DNA of 64,000 nt from CALINB01 sp938045325. GTDB lineage: Bacteria > Pseudomonadota > Alphaproteobacteria > Rhodospirillales > CALINB01. The notes beneath the pieces were generated by a model that searched no databases, was not told the origin of the DNA, and saw only the letters and a list, made by a program, of their open reading frames with translations. The translations under genes and the position numbers were made by a program. Positions 41,789-52,229 of the stretch are shown piece after piece. The stretch's first letter is position 1. Each line of letters starts with the position of its first letter. Location: the NCBI GenBank assembly GCA_038114465.1, contig JAYNQW010000004.1, forward strand, positions 62,001 through 126,000, read 5' to 3'.

Positions 41789-42608
41789 AGCCTTGATCTT
41801 TTAAATAAGCCGTAAAGTCATCCCGCTCCCGGATCGATAACCGGCGCGCTGCATTTTCGGTCCATCCATAACTGTCGGATACACCATATTTATCCAAATG
41901 CATTTGCCGATCGGGTGGAATAGCACGGCGTGCGTTCCGGCGTGTATCGTATGACTTTAATTCTTTTTCAAGATCGTCCTCGCGATATTGATCTTCATGA
42001 ACAACAACCGATGGCGGCAGGCGCATCGAGAACATGGACTCCCCTTCTGGCCAGCCCGCTGCCATACCCGCAACTGGATAGACGCCCTCGGGCAGCTTCA
42101 GGATTGATGAAATTTCATAGACCTTTGTGCGAACATTACTGATAGCGCAACAGCCGATACCAATAGACTCGGCCGCCGCCATAAAACTCATCATGGCCAA
42201 GGCGGCATCGACGGCCGCGTTCATAAACGTATCGACCGTGTTGTTTGCATAATCGTACCCTGTAAAGGCTGCAGCCTGTTGGCCCCGGCGCATATCGCCA
42301 CAATACACCAGGGATACGGGCGCATGGGCAAACCACAGTGATTTTGGGTTTAACTCGAAGACCGCCTGGCGTACATCCTCATCTTTAAGCATGACGATTG
42401 AATACTGTTGCAGGTCCGATTTCGCCGGCGCCGATTGGGCACAGGCTAAAAGCGTTTCAATCACATCTTCCGGTACCGGATCGGGCTTGAATTTTCGGTA
42501 TGAGCGGCGCGATAAAATCGATTTGATCGCTCCCTGGGCCTCATCGTTCAAATCGTTCTCCGGCTTCAACCCAAAACGCTCTTCAAATAATTCCGATATT
42601 GTTGACAT
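41775..42608 (-). CDS. Nitroreductase-family flavoprotein
   Basis: The protein has about 277 residues from the ATG at 42608, chosen because gagga lies six bases upstream and the preceding 42 codons overlap the GDPD gene. It has the FMN-binding start SRRSYRKFKPDPVPEDVIETL and the central AAAESIGIGCCAI. Nitroreductases are NAD(P)H- and FMN-dependent and reduce nitro groups, quinones or enones. The C-terminal extension (about 60 residues, ending FTAYLKDQGFKLD) is longer than in NfsB. It starts 13 bases after the GDPD stop, implying co-transcription. Confidence 0.87.
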   Translation of the reverse strand: MSTISELFEERFGLKPENDLNDEAQGAIKSILSRRSYRKFKPDPVPEDVIETLLACAQSAPAKSDLQQYSIVMLKDEDVRQAVFELNPKSLWFAHAPVSLVYCGDMRRGQQAAAFTGYDYANNTVDTFMNAAVDAALAMMSFMAAAESIGIGCCAISNVRTKVYEISSILKLPEGVYPVAGMAAGWPEGESMFSMRLPPSVVVHEDQYREDDLEKELKSYDTRRNARRAIPPDRQMHLDKYGVSDSYGWTENAARRLSIRERDDFTAYLKDQGFKLD

Positions 42609-42621
42609 GAAGTTTCCTCGT

Positions 42622-43356
42622 TTATTGAATTTGATCAATTTGGTCCGGATAATCTGTAAACACAGAGTGAACACCCCAAACCCGAAGTTTTGTCGCTCGT
42701 TTGTTTGAATTGACGGTATAACACCTGAGCGCATATCCGGAACTTAAAATTTCTTGCGCTGTTTTGGCATTTAACTGGTCGTGACGGCAATGCAAACCTT
42801 CACAAGCTAATTCCTTCAATATTTCTTTCCAGTTCGGCGGTATCTTGCCGACAATAAATGCGCGGTGAAACTCCGGCGCTTCTTCTTTTGCGGCAACAAT
42901 ACAATCCCGTTTAAAACTCGATATTAATGGAGGCGGTGAAACATTTGACCAATGTTTCTTTAAAACAGCCGCAACACCATGACCGGATTCAATTTCCCGC
43001 CCCGGTGTGGATTTGATTTCGACATTGGCGCCGAGGTTTAAGTTTTTTAAAGTCACCAATGCTTCATCTAACGTCGGGATCCGTTCATTAGTGAATTCGT
43101 TTGAATACCATCTGCCGGCATCAAGCGGATGAATGCTTTCCCAATCCAAAGCCGATATTTTCCCTCGACCGTTGGTTGTTCGTTCAAGCGTTTCATCATG
43201 AAACAGGATCGGCACGCCATCCCGGGTCAGACGAACATCGAACTCAACCCAGCGAGCACCGATTGAAGCTGCCTTATGGAACGATACAAGGGTATTTTCA
43301 GGCGCGTGCCCGGCGGCACCACGGTGACCGATCACAAAGGGTGTTGGCGACTTCAT
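42622..43356 (-). CDS. Glycerophosphodiester phosphodiesterase
   Basis: The 244-residue GDPD-fold enzyme releases glycerol-3-phosphate from glycerophosphodiesters. Catalytic residues are visible: GHRGAAGHAPENTL (His, Arg, Glu), WVEFDVRLTRDG (Glu-x-Asp) and PILFHDETLERTTNG (His). No signal peptide is present, so it is cytosolic like UgpQ. Its ATG is not preceded by a strong ribosome site. It is upstream of the nitroreductase and divergent from the malic enzyme, with about 175 bases between. It likely serves phosphate or glycerol salvage. Confidence 0.92.
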   Translation of the reverse strand: MKSPTPFVIGHRGAAGHAPENTLVSFHKAASIGARWVEFDVRLTRDGVPILFHDETLERTTNGRGKISALDWESIHPLDAGRWYSNEFTNERIPTLDEALVTLKNLNLGANVEIKSTPGREIESGHGVAAVLKKHWSNVSPPPLISSFKRDCIVAAKEEAPEFHRAFIVGKIPPNWKEILKELACEGLHCRHDQLNAKTAQEILSSGYALRCYTVNSNKRATKLRVWGVHSVFTDYPDQIDQIQ

Positions 43357-43530
43357 TGTATGGACAATATAAGCTTAAATCAGGATGTCACCCTTCAAAA
43401 TTCAATGAAAATCATACACTTCTCAAGGAATTAGATGAAGGAAATATGGAAAAACGTTAAAGTAAGGCTGATTGTTGAAATACCGGTTTATGGTCTCCGC
43501 TATAGTCGGCTCTCGCTGGGGGAAAGCTAA

Positions 43531-45891
43531 ATGAAAAATGAAGCATCAAAAGCATCTGATCTCCTGAATCAGGCTGCATTAAATTATCACAGGGTGCCGA
43601 CACCCGGGAAACTTGCCGTTATCGCGACAAAACCTCTCGGCAATCAACGGGATTTGGCGCTGGCATACTCTCCTGGCGTTGCCGCAGCCTGCGAAGCTAT
43701 CGTCGATGACCCGGCGGAAGCAGCCACACTGACAAGCCGGAATAATCTCGTTGCCGTTATCAGTAACGGCACGGCCGTTCTCGGGCTCGGTGATATTGGC
43801 CCCTTAGCCTCCAAACCCGTTATGGAGGGAAAAGCGGTCTTATTTAAAAAATTCGCCGGCATAAACGTTTTCGACATCGAAGTTAATGCAAAAGATCCGA
43901 AAAAGCTTATCGATACGATTGCAGCCCTTGAACCGACTTTCGGCGCCATCAATCTTGAAGACATTAAGGCACCGGAATGTTTTGAAGTTGAGAGCACGTT
44001 AAGAGAGCAACTTAACATTCCCGTATTCCATGACGATCAGCATGGCACGGCGATTATCGTCGGTGCTGCTATTCTCAATGGGCTTCGCGTCGTCGACAAG
44101 AAACTTGAAGACATCAAGCTTGTATCGACGGGCGGAGGTTCTGCCGGTATCGCCTGTCTCAACCTGCTCGTCAGCATGGGGGTCAGGAAAGAAAATATTT
44201 ACCTTATCGACCGTGTTGGTTTGGTCTATGAAGGCCGCACAGAAGAGATGGATCCCTATAAAGCAGCCTTCGCCCAAAAAACCGAAGACCGCACCTTAGA
44301 CGACGTGATTGACGGCGCAGATGTTTTTCTCGGCCTCTCCGCGCCGAAGCTTTTGACTCAAGACATGGTCAAGAGAATGGATAAAAAACCGGTGATCATG
44401 GCGCTGGCCAATCCCGAACCGGAAATTTCCCCGGAAGACGCTAAAGCCGCCAACCCTGATGCCGTCATCGCCACGGGACGGTCCGATTACCCCAACCAGG
44501 TCAACAATGTATTGTGTTTCCCATTTATCTTTCGGGGTGCTCTCGATGTCGGCGCTACGACTATTAATGAAGAGATGAAAATTGCCTGCGTGCGTGCAAT
44601 TGCAGACCTGACGATGGCTGAATCATCGGAAATCGTCGCCGCCGCCTATAGCGGCGAAGAACTGAAATTCGGGCCGGAATATCTCATTCCGAAACCATTT
44701 GACCCTCGATTGATTTTAGAAATCCCGCCTGCCGTGGCAAAGGCCGCTATAGATAGCGGCGTTGCCACAAGACCCATCGAGGATTTCGATGCCTATCGTG
44801 AAAAGTTAGCCCGGTTCGTTTTCCGATCAGATATCCTCATGAAACCTTTGTTCGAGAAGGCAAAGCTCGACCCCAAACGAGTCGTCTTCGCCGAAGGAGA
44901 AGATGAACGCGTGTTACGGGCCGTTCAAATCGTCGTCGATGAAGGCCTTGCCAAACCGATTCTCATCGGCCGTCCTGAGGTCATTGACGCACGTATTGAG
45001 AAATTAGGCTCAAGAATCAAAGCGGACGTTGATTTTGAAATCACAAATCCGGAAGACGATCCCCGTTACAACGACTACTGGCGCCAATACCACAGCATTA
45101 CCGAACGCAAAGGCGTTTCGCCGGATGCAGCACGCACAATTATTCGAACAAACACAACGGCAATCGCGGCTATGATGGTCAAACGCGGCGAAGCCGATGC
45201 CATGATTTGCGGCAGCTATGGCCATTTTGATTTTCACTTAAAGTATGTGCTTGATGTTATCGGTTTAAGGGACGGCGTACGGGGCGTGTCTTCTCTCAGT
45301 ATTCTCGTCATTAACAAAGGGACCTACTTTTTCTGCGACACGTATGTCACTGCCGACCCATCTGCAGAAGAATTAAGTGAAATGACGATATTAGCCTCTG
45401 ATTTTGTCAGCCGGTTTGGAATCATACCGAAGGCGGCGATGATTTCTCATTCAATATTCGGCTCCTCGAACACGGAATCAGCGGTCAAGGTACGTCAAGC
45501 CGTCTCGATGCTGCGCAAACACGCTCCTAACCTTGAGGTTGATGGAGAGATGAACATTCATGTGGCCTTGGATGAAGATATCCGCGAACGGTTGTTCCCG
45601 AATTGTAATTTAAAAGGCCAGGCTAATCTGTTCGTATTTCCAAATCTTGACGCCGCTAATAACACCTTTAATGCCGTCCGGGTTCTTGGAGACGGCCTGG
45701 CTGTAGGCCCAATCCTTCTCGGCGTCGCCTTACCAGCACATATTACGACGCCGTCCGTTACGGCGCGGGGCCTGGTGAATATGACCGCCCTTGCCGTTGC
45801 CGATGCCCAGCGTCTTGAGGCCCAAGGCGAAGGCAGCCAAATCAACATTGCATTTGACGGCCAGCACCCCTGCAGCGTCAACGAACAGTAA
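43531..45891 (+). CDS. maeB: NADP-type malic enzyme with C-terminal phosphotransacetylase domain
   Basis: The 786-residue enzyme converts malate to pyruvate and CO2. The N-terminal malic domain (ALAYSPGVAAACEAI, FDIEVNAKDP, VFHDDQHGTAI) and NAD-binding domain (VSTGGGSAGIACLNLL) span about 1-430. Residues about 450-786 form a phosphotransacetylase-like domain (VVFAEGEDERVLRA, FPNLDAANNTFNAV) that in this enzyme type is regulatory and binds acetyl-CoA rather than catalysing. Length and architecture match alphaproteobacterial MaeB. The start has gggggaaag at good distance. The stop abuts the stop of the convergent metallo-hydrolase gene. Confidence 0.95.
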   Translation: MKNEASKASDLLNQAALNYHRVPTPGKLAVIATKPLGNQRDLALAYSPGVAAACEAIVDDPAEAATLTSRNNLVAVISNGTAVLGLGDIGPLASKPVMEGKAVLFKKFAGINVFDIEVNAKDPKKLIDTIAALEPTFGAINLEDIKAPECFEVESTLREQLNIPVFHDDQHGTAIIVGAAILNGLRVVDKKLEDIKLVSTGGGSAGIACLNLLVSMGVRKENIYLIDRVGLVYEGRTEEMDPYKAAFAQKTEDRTLDDVIDGADVFLGLSAPKLLTQDMVKRMDKKPVIMALANPEPEISPEDAKAANPDAVIATGRSDYPNQVNNVLCFPFIFRGALDVGATTINEEMKIACVRAIADLTMAESSEIVAAAYSGEELKFGPEYLIPKPFDPRLILEIPPAVAKAAIDSGVATRPIEDFDAYREKLARFVFRSDILMKPLFEKAKLDPKRVVFAEGEDERVLRAVQIVVDEGLAKPILIGRPEVIDARIEKLGSRIKADVDFEITNPEDDPRYNDYWRQYHSITERKGVSPDAARTIIRTNTTAIAAMMVKRGEADAMICGSYGHFDFHLKYVLDVIGLRDGVRGVSSLSILVINKGTYFFCDTYVTADPSAEELSEMTILASDFVSRFGIIPKAAMISHSIFGSSNTESAVKVRQAVSMLRKHAPNLEVDGEMNIHVALDEDIRERLFPNCNLKGQANLFVFPNLDAANNTFNAVRVLGDGLAVGPILLGVALPAHITTPSVTARGLVNMTALAVADAQRLEAQGEGSQINIAFDGQHPCSVNEQ

Positions 45892-46683
45892 TTACCAGTC
45901 GTTTCTAAGCTCGCGAAGCTTCAAAAATACCGTTTTTTCATCAGGATTTTCCGGTAAATCTGGAAATGCCTCGCGCAACTTCTCGATGACACCCGGGCTT
46001 TGCAGCCGATAAAAAGTATTCACTTCCTTTTCCAACGCCAGCGTGGTTACGAGTGCTTCATTGGTATCTTGGCCTTTGATATCTTGCAAAAGCTGTTGGG
46101 CCTTTTTGTTATCCGGCTCACGGTCAAGTGTGAATTGTAAGTTATTCTCGATATAATCATGTCCGGGATAAATTCTTGTATGATCAGGAAGTTTCGCCAA
46201 TTGATTCACAAAAGTATCATAAAGCGATTCCGGATGCCCCCCGCTTTTGCAATGTCCAGCACCCGCATTAAACATTGTATCGCCGCAAATAAGCGCGGGG
46301 TCATCAACATGGGCAAACAGGCAAACATGACTCATCGTATGGCCTGGCGTGTCTAAGGCTTCCAGCTCGACAGATTTTCCGATCTTAATGACATCCCCTG
46401 CCTTAAGGCCACGTGATATATCGGGAATCTTATCTTTGGCATTTTCATGAGCCAGCAATGATGCCCCCGTTGCTTTCATCATATCGGCGTTACCGCCTGT
46501 GTGATCGCCATGCTCATGCGTATTCAATATTTGGGTAACGTCCCAACCTTTTTCCTTCGCCAAAGACAGGCACATTTCATGCTCAAGGGGATCAACCGCC
46601 AGGGCCTCTCCTGTTTCGGGACACACAATCAAATAATTAAAATTCCGCCAGTTATTTCCGGTCCAAATTTGTTCAATGATCAT
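45892..46683 (-). CDS. Glyoxalase II-like metallo-beta-lactamase-fold hydrolase
   Basis: The protein has about 263 residues from the ATG at 46683 (aagggag upstream). The metal motif THEHGDHTGG gives two zinc sites. Further ligands lie in DTPGHTMSHVCLF, CGDTMFNAGAGHCKSGG and YPGHDYIENN, and a C-terminal helical region contains LREAFPDLPENP. This is the hydroxyacylglutathione hydrolase pattern, an enzyme that completes methylglyoxal detoxification by hydrolysing S-lactoylglutathione. It stands alone between the convergent malic enzyme gene and the broken secretion genes. Confidence 0.9.
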   Translation of the reverse strand: MIIEQIWTGNNWRNFNYLIVCPETGEALAVDPLEHEMCLSLAKEKGWDVTQILNTHEHGDHTGGNADMMKATGASLLAHENAKDKIPDISRGLKAGDVIKIGKSVELEALDTPGHTMSHVCLFAHVDDPALICGDTMFNAGAGHCKSGGHPESLYDTFVNQLAKLPDHTRIYPGHDYIENNLQFTLDREPDNKKAQQLLQDIKGQDTNEALVTTLALEKEVNTFYRLQSPGVIEKLREAFPDLPENPDEKTVFLKLRELRNDW

Positions 46684-46788
46684 TATGCGGCTCCCTTGAA
46701 AGCAATTTATGCGACGGCATGGAGCGTTATCATACTCCAAACGAGAATGATTACACAAACAAGGGGAGCGAACCGGACAGCAAAGTTA

Positions 46789-48105
46789 TTACCGCTCGAG
46801 CATCGCCTTGTTGAATGAGCGTAAAAACGGATCCAGTAAGTATTCCAATACCGTCCGTTTGCCAGTCTGAATGTTTGTTGTGACTTGCATACCGGGGAAC
46901 AGTTGATACTTTAAATTCCCTCGCCTGAAATGGTCGCTTTTGGTTTCAATGCGGACCTTATAAAAAGGCTGGCCTTCCTCGGAAACCAGTGTATCCGGGC
47001 TGACTTGGACAACCTGCCCTGAAAGATTGCCGTATCGCATGGCGTCGGCCGAAGCCAGCATCACCAGAGCCTGCTAGCCTTTACGCACATATCCAATATC
47101 TTGCGTCGGCAGCTTCGCTTCGATGATCAGACGATCACCTGCCGGCACAATATCTACAACCGTAAATCCCGGTTTAAGGCCCCCCCCGACTGTCACCACA
47201 TACAGTGTTTTCACCACACCATCGACAGGCGAACGCAGAACGGTTCGTTTCAGGTTATCTTCAAATTTTTGAATGCGCTGTAATAACTCATTGTAATTCA
47301 GCCGCGCTTCTTCGAGTTTTTTGCCCGTCTCAACAGCATGCTCGCTTTCGACGTTATCAAGCTTCGTCTGAGCTTCGTTCAAGGCAGATTTATTCCGTTC
47401 TAAAGTGGCAACATCTTCTTCAATTTTACCCTGCATCTTGCTTCGGTCACGAAGCAGGTTCAAATGATTATAACGGTTTGTTAAATCATCTTTCAGCAAA
47501 TCTTCGCTGATTTTAATTTGTTCGTTTAATAGCGACAAGCTGCGCCGTTGGTTTTTGATTCGTGCCGTTGTCTCTTTAATGTTTTGCCGCCGTTGTAAAA
47601 CAACCTCTTTTTGACTGACGATATCGCTCTGGCGTTGACGTTTTCGTTTAGCGAATTGTTCTTTCGCCTGTTTCACGAGCAGGGGCTGACTTTTAGAAAG
47701 ATCGTCGGGATATACCGGCTCTTTCAGCCCCGCCGCCTCGGCTTCCAACGATGCAATCGTCACTTGCAAAGAATTAAGTCGAACTCGCAGCTCACCAACG
47801 CCTGCCCCACTTGCCGTTGGCTCCAATGTGATCAACGGCTGGCCTTTTTTTACGTGATCGCCTTCTCGAACGGCAATCTTTCGAACGATGCCGCCTTCGA
47901 GGTGCTGAATACTTTTTACCTGCGTCGAGGGAATGACCTCGCCGGTCGCCATACTGACGATATCAAGCTTTCCAATGGAGGCCCAAATAAAGAAGGATAA
48001 GCATAAAGCTACGCACAATCCCAAAAATATATGGGTTGTTTTCGTGACATCATCTTCTTGGTCTTGAGCGGATGCCTGAATTTTTAATGATGGGTGGTCG
48101 TTCAT
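46789..48105 (-). pseudogene. HlyD-family type I secretion adaptor, interrupted by in-frame TAG
   Basis: The frame encodes a membrane-fusion protein: one N-terminal membrane segment (LGLCVALCLSFFIWASIG), the biotinyl-lipoyl domain (STQVKSIQHLEGGIVRK), a long coiled coil (about 130-280) and the beta-barrel. At 47074-47076 a TAG codon falls in the family segment that reads YVRKG-stop-QALVML, where a Gln or Lys codon is expected; CAG to TAG would explain it. Downstream codons stay in frame and encode the rest (GNLSGQVVQV to the C-terminus). The truncated product lacks the last 95 residues or so. Its start overlaps the ABC gene stop (ATGA). Confidence 0.85.
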
Positions 48106-49828
48106 TGTGCTGCTTCACCTGTACCGGGCTTGGCGGCTCCCGCCGCCGTCGGTTGTCCGGCTGTGGAGCCGGGTTCATTCTTGGGAGCATAATGGACTTT
48201 CGGAACGGGTTTACTATTAAGGTCAATCGTTCCATGAGCCCCTTTTAATATTTTTGGATCATGTGTAATGGCGATAATGGTGTGCTTGCGCCGTGCTAGT
48301 TCGTTCATAACACCGTACAAGGCTGAACAACCGTCTTGATCCAACCCCTCGGTAGGCTCATCCATGACAGCCAGGCGGCCACCCGTTGACAGGCCCCTGG
48401 CCAGCGCCAAACGCCGGCGAATACCAAGCGATAAATGACGCCCATCATGGGTAATGGGCGCTTCAAACCCTTTTTCGCTCTCATCAATAAAATGACGGAG
48501 TCCTGCCAAATCGATTACACGGTTCAAACCGGCATTATCAATATCCGGATTGGCCACCCGAATATTTTCTTCGATGGTTGCATTTAAAAACGTGGGTTCC
48601 TGCGGAAGATAAATCACTTGCCGGCGCCACCATTCCGGCGTCACCTGGCGCAGCTCCAGGCCGTCGACCAGTATTTGCCCGCGTGTAGGCTCTAACAGCC
48701 CAACCAAGAGCCGGGCCAAGGTTGTTTTTCCGGTACCGTTTGAACCATTCACCACTAAAATTGCGCCGGGCTTTAAGTCGACCGTAAGCGATTCAAACAA
48801 AGGGTTGTTCGTGCTGGGATAAGCAAATGACAAATCCCGTAATTCTAATGCGCCTTGATATTCGGCTTTAACCGAACCGCTGACAGGTTCCAAAGGAACA
48901 CGGGAAAATTCAGCCAGCAAAGACAAGGACCGCTGTGCCTTAGCGAAAGTTTCACCGAGTTGAGACAATCGTGATATTGGCTGCAAAGCCCGCGCAGCTA
49001 AAATATTTGCACCGATCATCGCACCGATATCCAATTTGCCTTGGACGACCAATGTCGCACCGACGGCAATTACGGCGACGCTCATCAATGCTGTCGCGGA
49101 CTGGGTCACCGATTGAATGAGGCCCTGGCGCATGGCGATGTGCTGGCGCAAGCCTTGAGTGCGCTGTAGTTGTTTTTCCCAGGCTTGACGCAAAAATGAG
49201 CCGGCATTGAAAGCGCGGACAGTTTCAAACTCACGATTGGCCGTACTGACTAAACCGCTCGCTGAACCTGACGCTTCAATCAGGGCATCCGTCCCACTGC
49301 GCAATGAAGCCGCCATAACGGCACCAAAAATGAAGACACCGGCCAAAAAGATGATCACGATCCATGCAATTAGAGGGCTTAAAAAAAATAATGCGCCGAC
49401 AAAGAGCAGAGAGAATGGAACATCAAGAACAACCGAAATATTCGCCGGCGCATAGGCCGTTTCGACAGCGGTCGCGCCATTAACGATTTCACGGCGAATG
49501 CCTTCAGGAATCCGTTGCAAGGCGACAGGCTTCGCTTGCGTCAGCACATGAAATCCGGAAATAGCAGCTTTTTGATCCGGGCTTTTACTTATTCCACGCG
49601 CCAGGCGCATGCGAAGTTGCCGGAAAAAAACTCCATGACCACGGCGATTAGAACGCCGGTTGTCAACGTGACCAATGTGGCGTTAACGCCATGTGCAACG
49701 TAACGGTTTAGAACTTGGATGACGAATAACGGAGTCGCCAATGCCAATAGGTTTGCAAACACAGAAGCTATCAGAATTTCCGTCGCAATGACCGGATGGC
49801 TAAAAAGACGTTGATATAATTCCTTCAT
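48102..49828 (-). pseudogene. Type I secretion ABC transporter (PrtD/HlyB-like), frameshifted
   Basis: The two pieces 49828-49589 and 49610-48102 together encode one ABC exporter of about 575 residues: membrane segments, Walker A GSNGTGKTTLARLL, signature LSLGIRRRLALARG (an atypical LSGGQ) and Walker B LAVMDEPTEGLD. The break is at a run of seven T (minus strand; 49624-49630): the reading frame of the first piece ends in MEFFSGNFACAWRVE, while one extra T would give MEFFFRQLRMRLARG and join the second piece. The peptidase domain of HlyB is absent, as in PrtD. The loss of one base makes this gene non-functional unless it is a sequencing error. Confidence 0.83.
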
Positions 49829-49876
49829 TATTCGCTTTTCAAAAATTCTATTTGATCGCCGTTAAAAAAAACGTAT

Positions 49877-50551
49877 TTATTCTTCAAGCCACATCCGAAT
49901 GAGATTGCCATAAACTTTTAACAGCAAGCCTTCTTCTTCTGATCCTGGATGCTTCTTGGTAATCATTTCACATGCTTTATTCATCTCAAATAACATTTGC
50001 CGGTGTGACACATCCCTAATCATACTTTGAATCCAGACGACGGAAGCAATTCGAACGCCGCTCGTCACTTTCTTAACTGTATGAAGTGTATTTGCCGGAT
50101 AAACGATCGCATCACCCATTGGTAGCTTAAGCTCAGCATCGCCGACATCGGTTTTGACAAATAATTCACCCCCCTCATAACTTTCAGGGTCACTCAACAA
50201 TACTGACACCGCGATATCGGAGCGCACCATCGGGTCACTGCCCATGATGGGATTATCCGTATGAAAGCCGTAATACATGCCGGGTTCGTGACGGTTCACA
50301 ATAGGCCGAGTCATTTTTGCCGGCATGCTAACAGCATTAACAGCCTCGCTATTCCAAAGCGCATCGAGAATCATTTTTTGCAATTCAGAAAATGACGCGG
50401 TCTTTTGAGCATCAACATGAAGGTTGTTTTTTACAAATTGCGCAGAAGGACCGGCCGTCTTCTTACCTTCGATGTATTTCGCACCGTCGATAATTTCTTT
50501 TGCTTTTTTTAGCTGCTCTTGATTGAGTAATTTTTGAACATGCAAAAACAT
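49877..50551 (-). CDS. piuC: PKHD-type Fe(II)/2-oxoglutarate dioxygenase (PiuC-like)
   Basis: This 224-residue intact dioxygenase has iron ligands His97 and Asp99 (YGFHTDNPIMG) and His157 (NTLHTVKKV), with Arg167 for 2-oxoglutarate (SGVRIASVVW). Length and sequence match the PiuC/YbiX group, usually tied to iron uptake systems (TonB receptors), though no receptor is nearby. It lies between the broken TolC and ABC genes of the secretion locus, 48 bases upstream of the ABC start. Its intactness in the middle of decaying genes suggests an independent role. Confidence 0.9.
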   Translation of the reverse strand: MFLHVQKLLNQEQLKKAKEIIDGAKYIEGKKTAGPSAQFVKNNLHVDAQKTASFSELQKMILDALWNSEAVNAVSMPAKMTRPIVNRHEPGMYYGFHTDNPIMGSDPMVRSDIAVSVLLSDPESYEGGELFVKTDVGDAELKLPMGDAIVYPANTLHTVKKVTSGVRIASVVWIQSMIRDVSHRQMLFEMNKACEMITKKHPGSEEEGLLLKVYGNLIRMWLEE

Positions 50552-50644
50552 CTTTGGCTCCGAGCTGTAACGCGTTAACGGCTCCTGATTATAAGGGCTT
50601 TATAAGTAAACAAAGCGGATACAGTGTGACAAATTAATTCCGCA

Positions 50645-51974
50645 CTATTGTGCCGGTTTCGCAGGCCGCATAACTGCCTTAGCTGCCAATTTGCCCATGA
50701 CAGCAAGAAGCGTAAACGCAGCAATATCAACATCCCGCTCGGCCGACGCGGCATCACTCTCCGCGTTTACGAGGTTTGTCTCGCCGTTTAGTACATCCAA
50801 CAAAGACCGCTTGCCCAATTTACGTTCTTTGCGAGCTAAGGTTAAAAATTCCGCCGCAATATTTGCCTGATTTCGCAATAACATGGCATTTTCACGTGCT
50901 GTATTTAAATTATCCCATGCATCACGAACCTGTTGTTCAACTTTCCCCTTTGCATCGACATAACGGCCGGTCGCTGAATCAGCGCCTCTTTTTGATGCCC
51001 GAAGCGAATTTACGGCCGTAAAGCCGAGATTGAAGGGGTAAATAAATTGCACCATGCTGAGAAAGTCTTGTTCCCCACCCTAAAGTACCGCCGACATCCT
51101 TAGCAACTTTTGACTGCAATACTGCTTGAAACCGGGGGAAAAATTCATTTGCCCGCGTTAGATTGACATCTTCTTTCGAAATCAAGCTGGCAAAATGCGC
51201 GGCTTGCAGTTGCGGATTATGATCCAATGCAATTGCAATAGCTTCCTTAATGCTTGAAGGCAACATATCACCGGGGAAGGCCGGTTTTACGAGTCCTTGA
51301 TAACCAGGCGGTTCGGATTCAAAAACTTCCCGGTAGGCGTTGCGGGCAACCTTAAGATCACCATTGGCACGAACGCGGCGGGCTTGAGCACCGGCTAGCT
51401 GAACCTTCGCCTGCAAGACATCTGTCGACAGCCCAGCGCCGCGTTTGACAAGGGCGTCTTCAAGTTCTGATTGCTTTTTGATGTTCTGTTCAGATTTCTG
51501 TGAAAACGAAAGAACATCATACGTACGGATCATATTGAGGTAAGCCGTAACGGATTGCAGTAACCGGTTTTGAATGGCTGCTGACAAGTTTGCGTTGGCT
51601 TGATCCATCGTCAAGCTCGCGGTGCACACTTGAGCATTCGTTGAGCCGAAATCCCATAAAAGCTGTGTAATGCTGAGATCTAATTGGCGGGTCGGCGCAC
51701 GCGTATCAGCGCCGGGCTGAATTTGGCGTTCGTAGCCATATTGTGCATCGACATTTAACTGCGGGAACCAACCACCTAAAGCGACACGCGTCCGCTCACG
51801 CGCGGCGACCATGTCGGCTCTGGCAGCGTTGACCAAGTCATCTTTCTTCAAAAGACCCGGCACAAGTTCAGACAACGGTTTCGCCTGCGCAGAAACGCTT
51901 AAAAAAATTAAAGCTAAACCGGTTGCCAGCAAGCTTCGGTAGAAACTCGCTAAACCATTGGTAAATGTGGACAT
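50645..51974 (-). pseudogene. TolC-family outer-membrane efflux protein, frameshifted
   Basis: The first piece (51974-50979) has a signal peptide (LLATGLALIFLSVSAQA) and the N-terminal TolC repeats up to KDVGGTLGWGTRLSQ, then runs out of frame. The second piece (51055-50645) begins MVQFIYPFNLGFTAVNSLR and completes the TolC helical repeat ending in PAKPAQ. The frames join at about 51069-51085, where the sequence tttagggtgggg carries one base too many: skipping one G gives GGTLGGEQDFLSMVQFIYPF. The complete protein would have about 440 residues. It is the first gene of the secretion locus. Confidence 0.83.
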
Positions 51975-52229
51975 TTCCCGCCCTTATCGTAACGACACGG
52001 CACTGTACCACGGTATGCAATATTCAAAATATACGTAAAACCCACAAATTCCTTACTTTTATGAAATCGTGTTGCATTTCTACAACATCCTGAAATTGCA
52101 CCACCAATTATGATACAAGCAATTGATATATAACAGGATTTTTTGCGACCGCCTTAGCGAAATACTAAATGCAACCTGACAGGGCTAGTCTCGGTCTCGA
52201 ATCATACAAATTAGCTGCCCATCGAAAAT

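Noticed and set aside
46789..47064. Separate small gene encoding 91 residues
   Set aside because: It is the C-terminal part of the HlyD gene, in the same frame just after the TAG.
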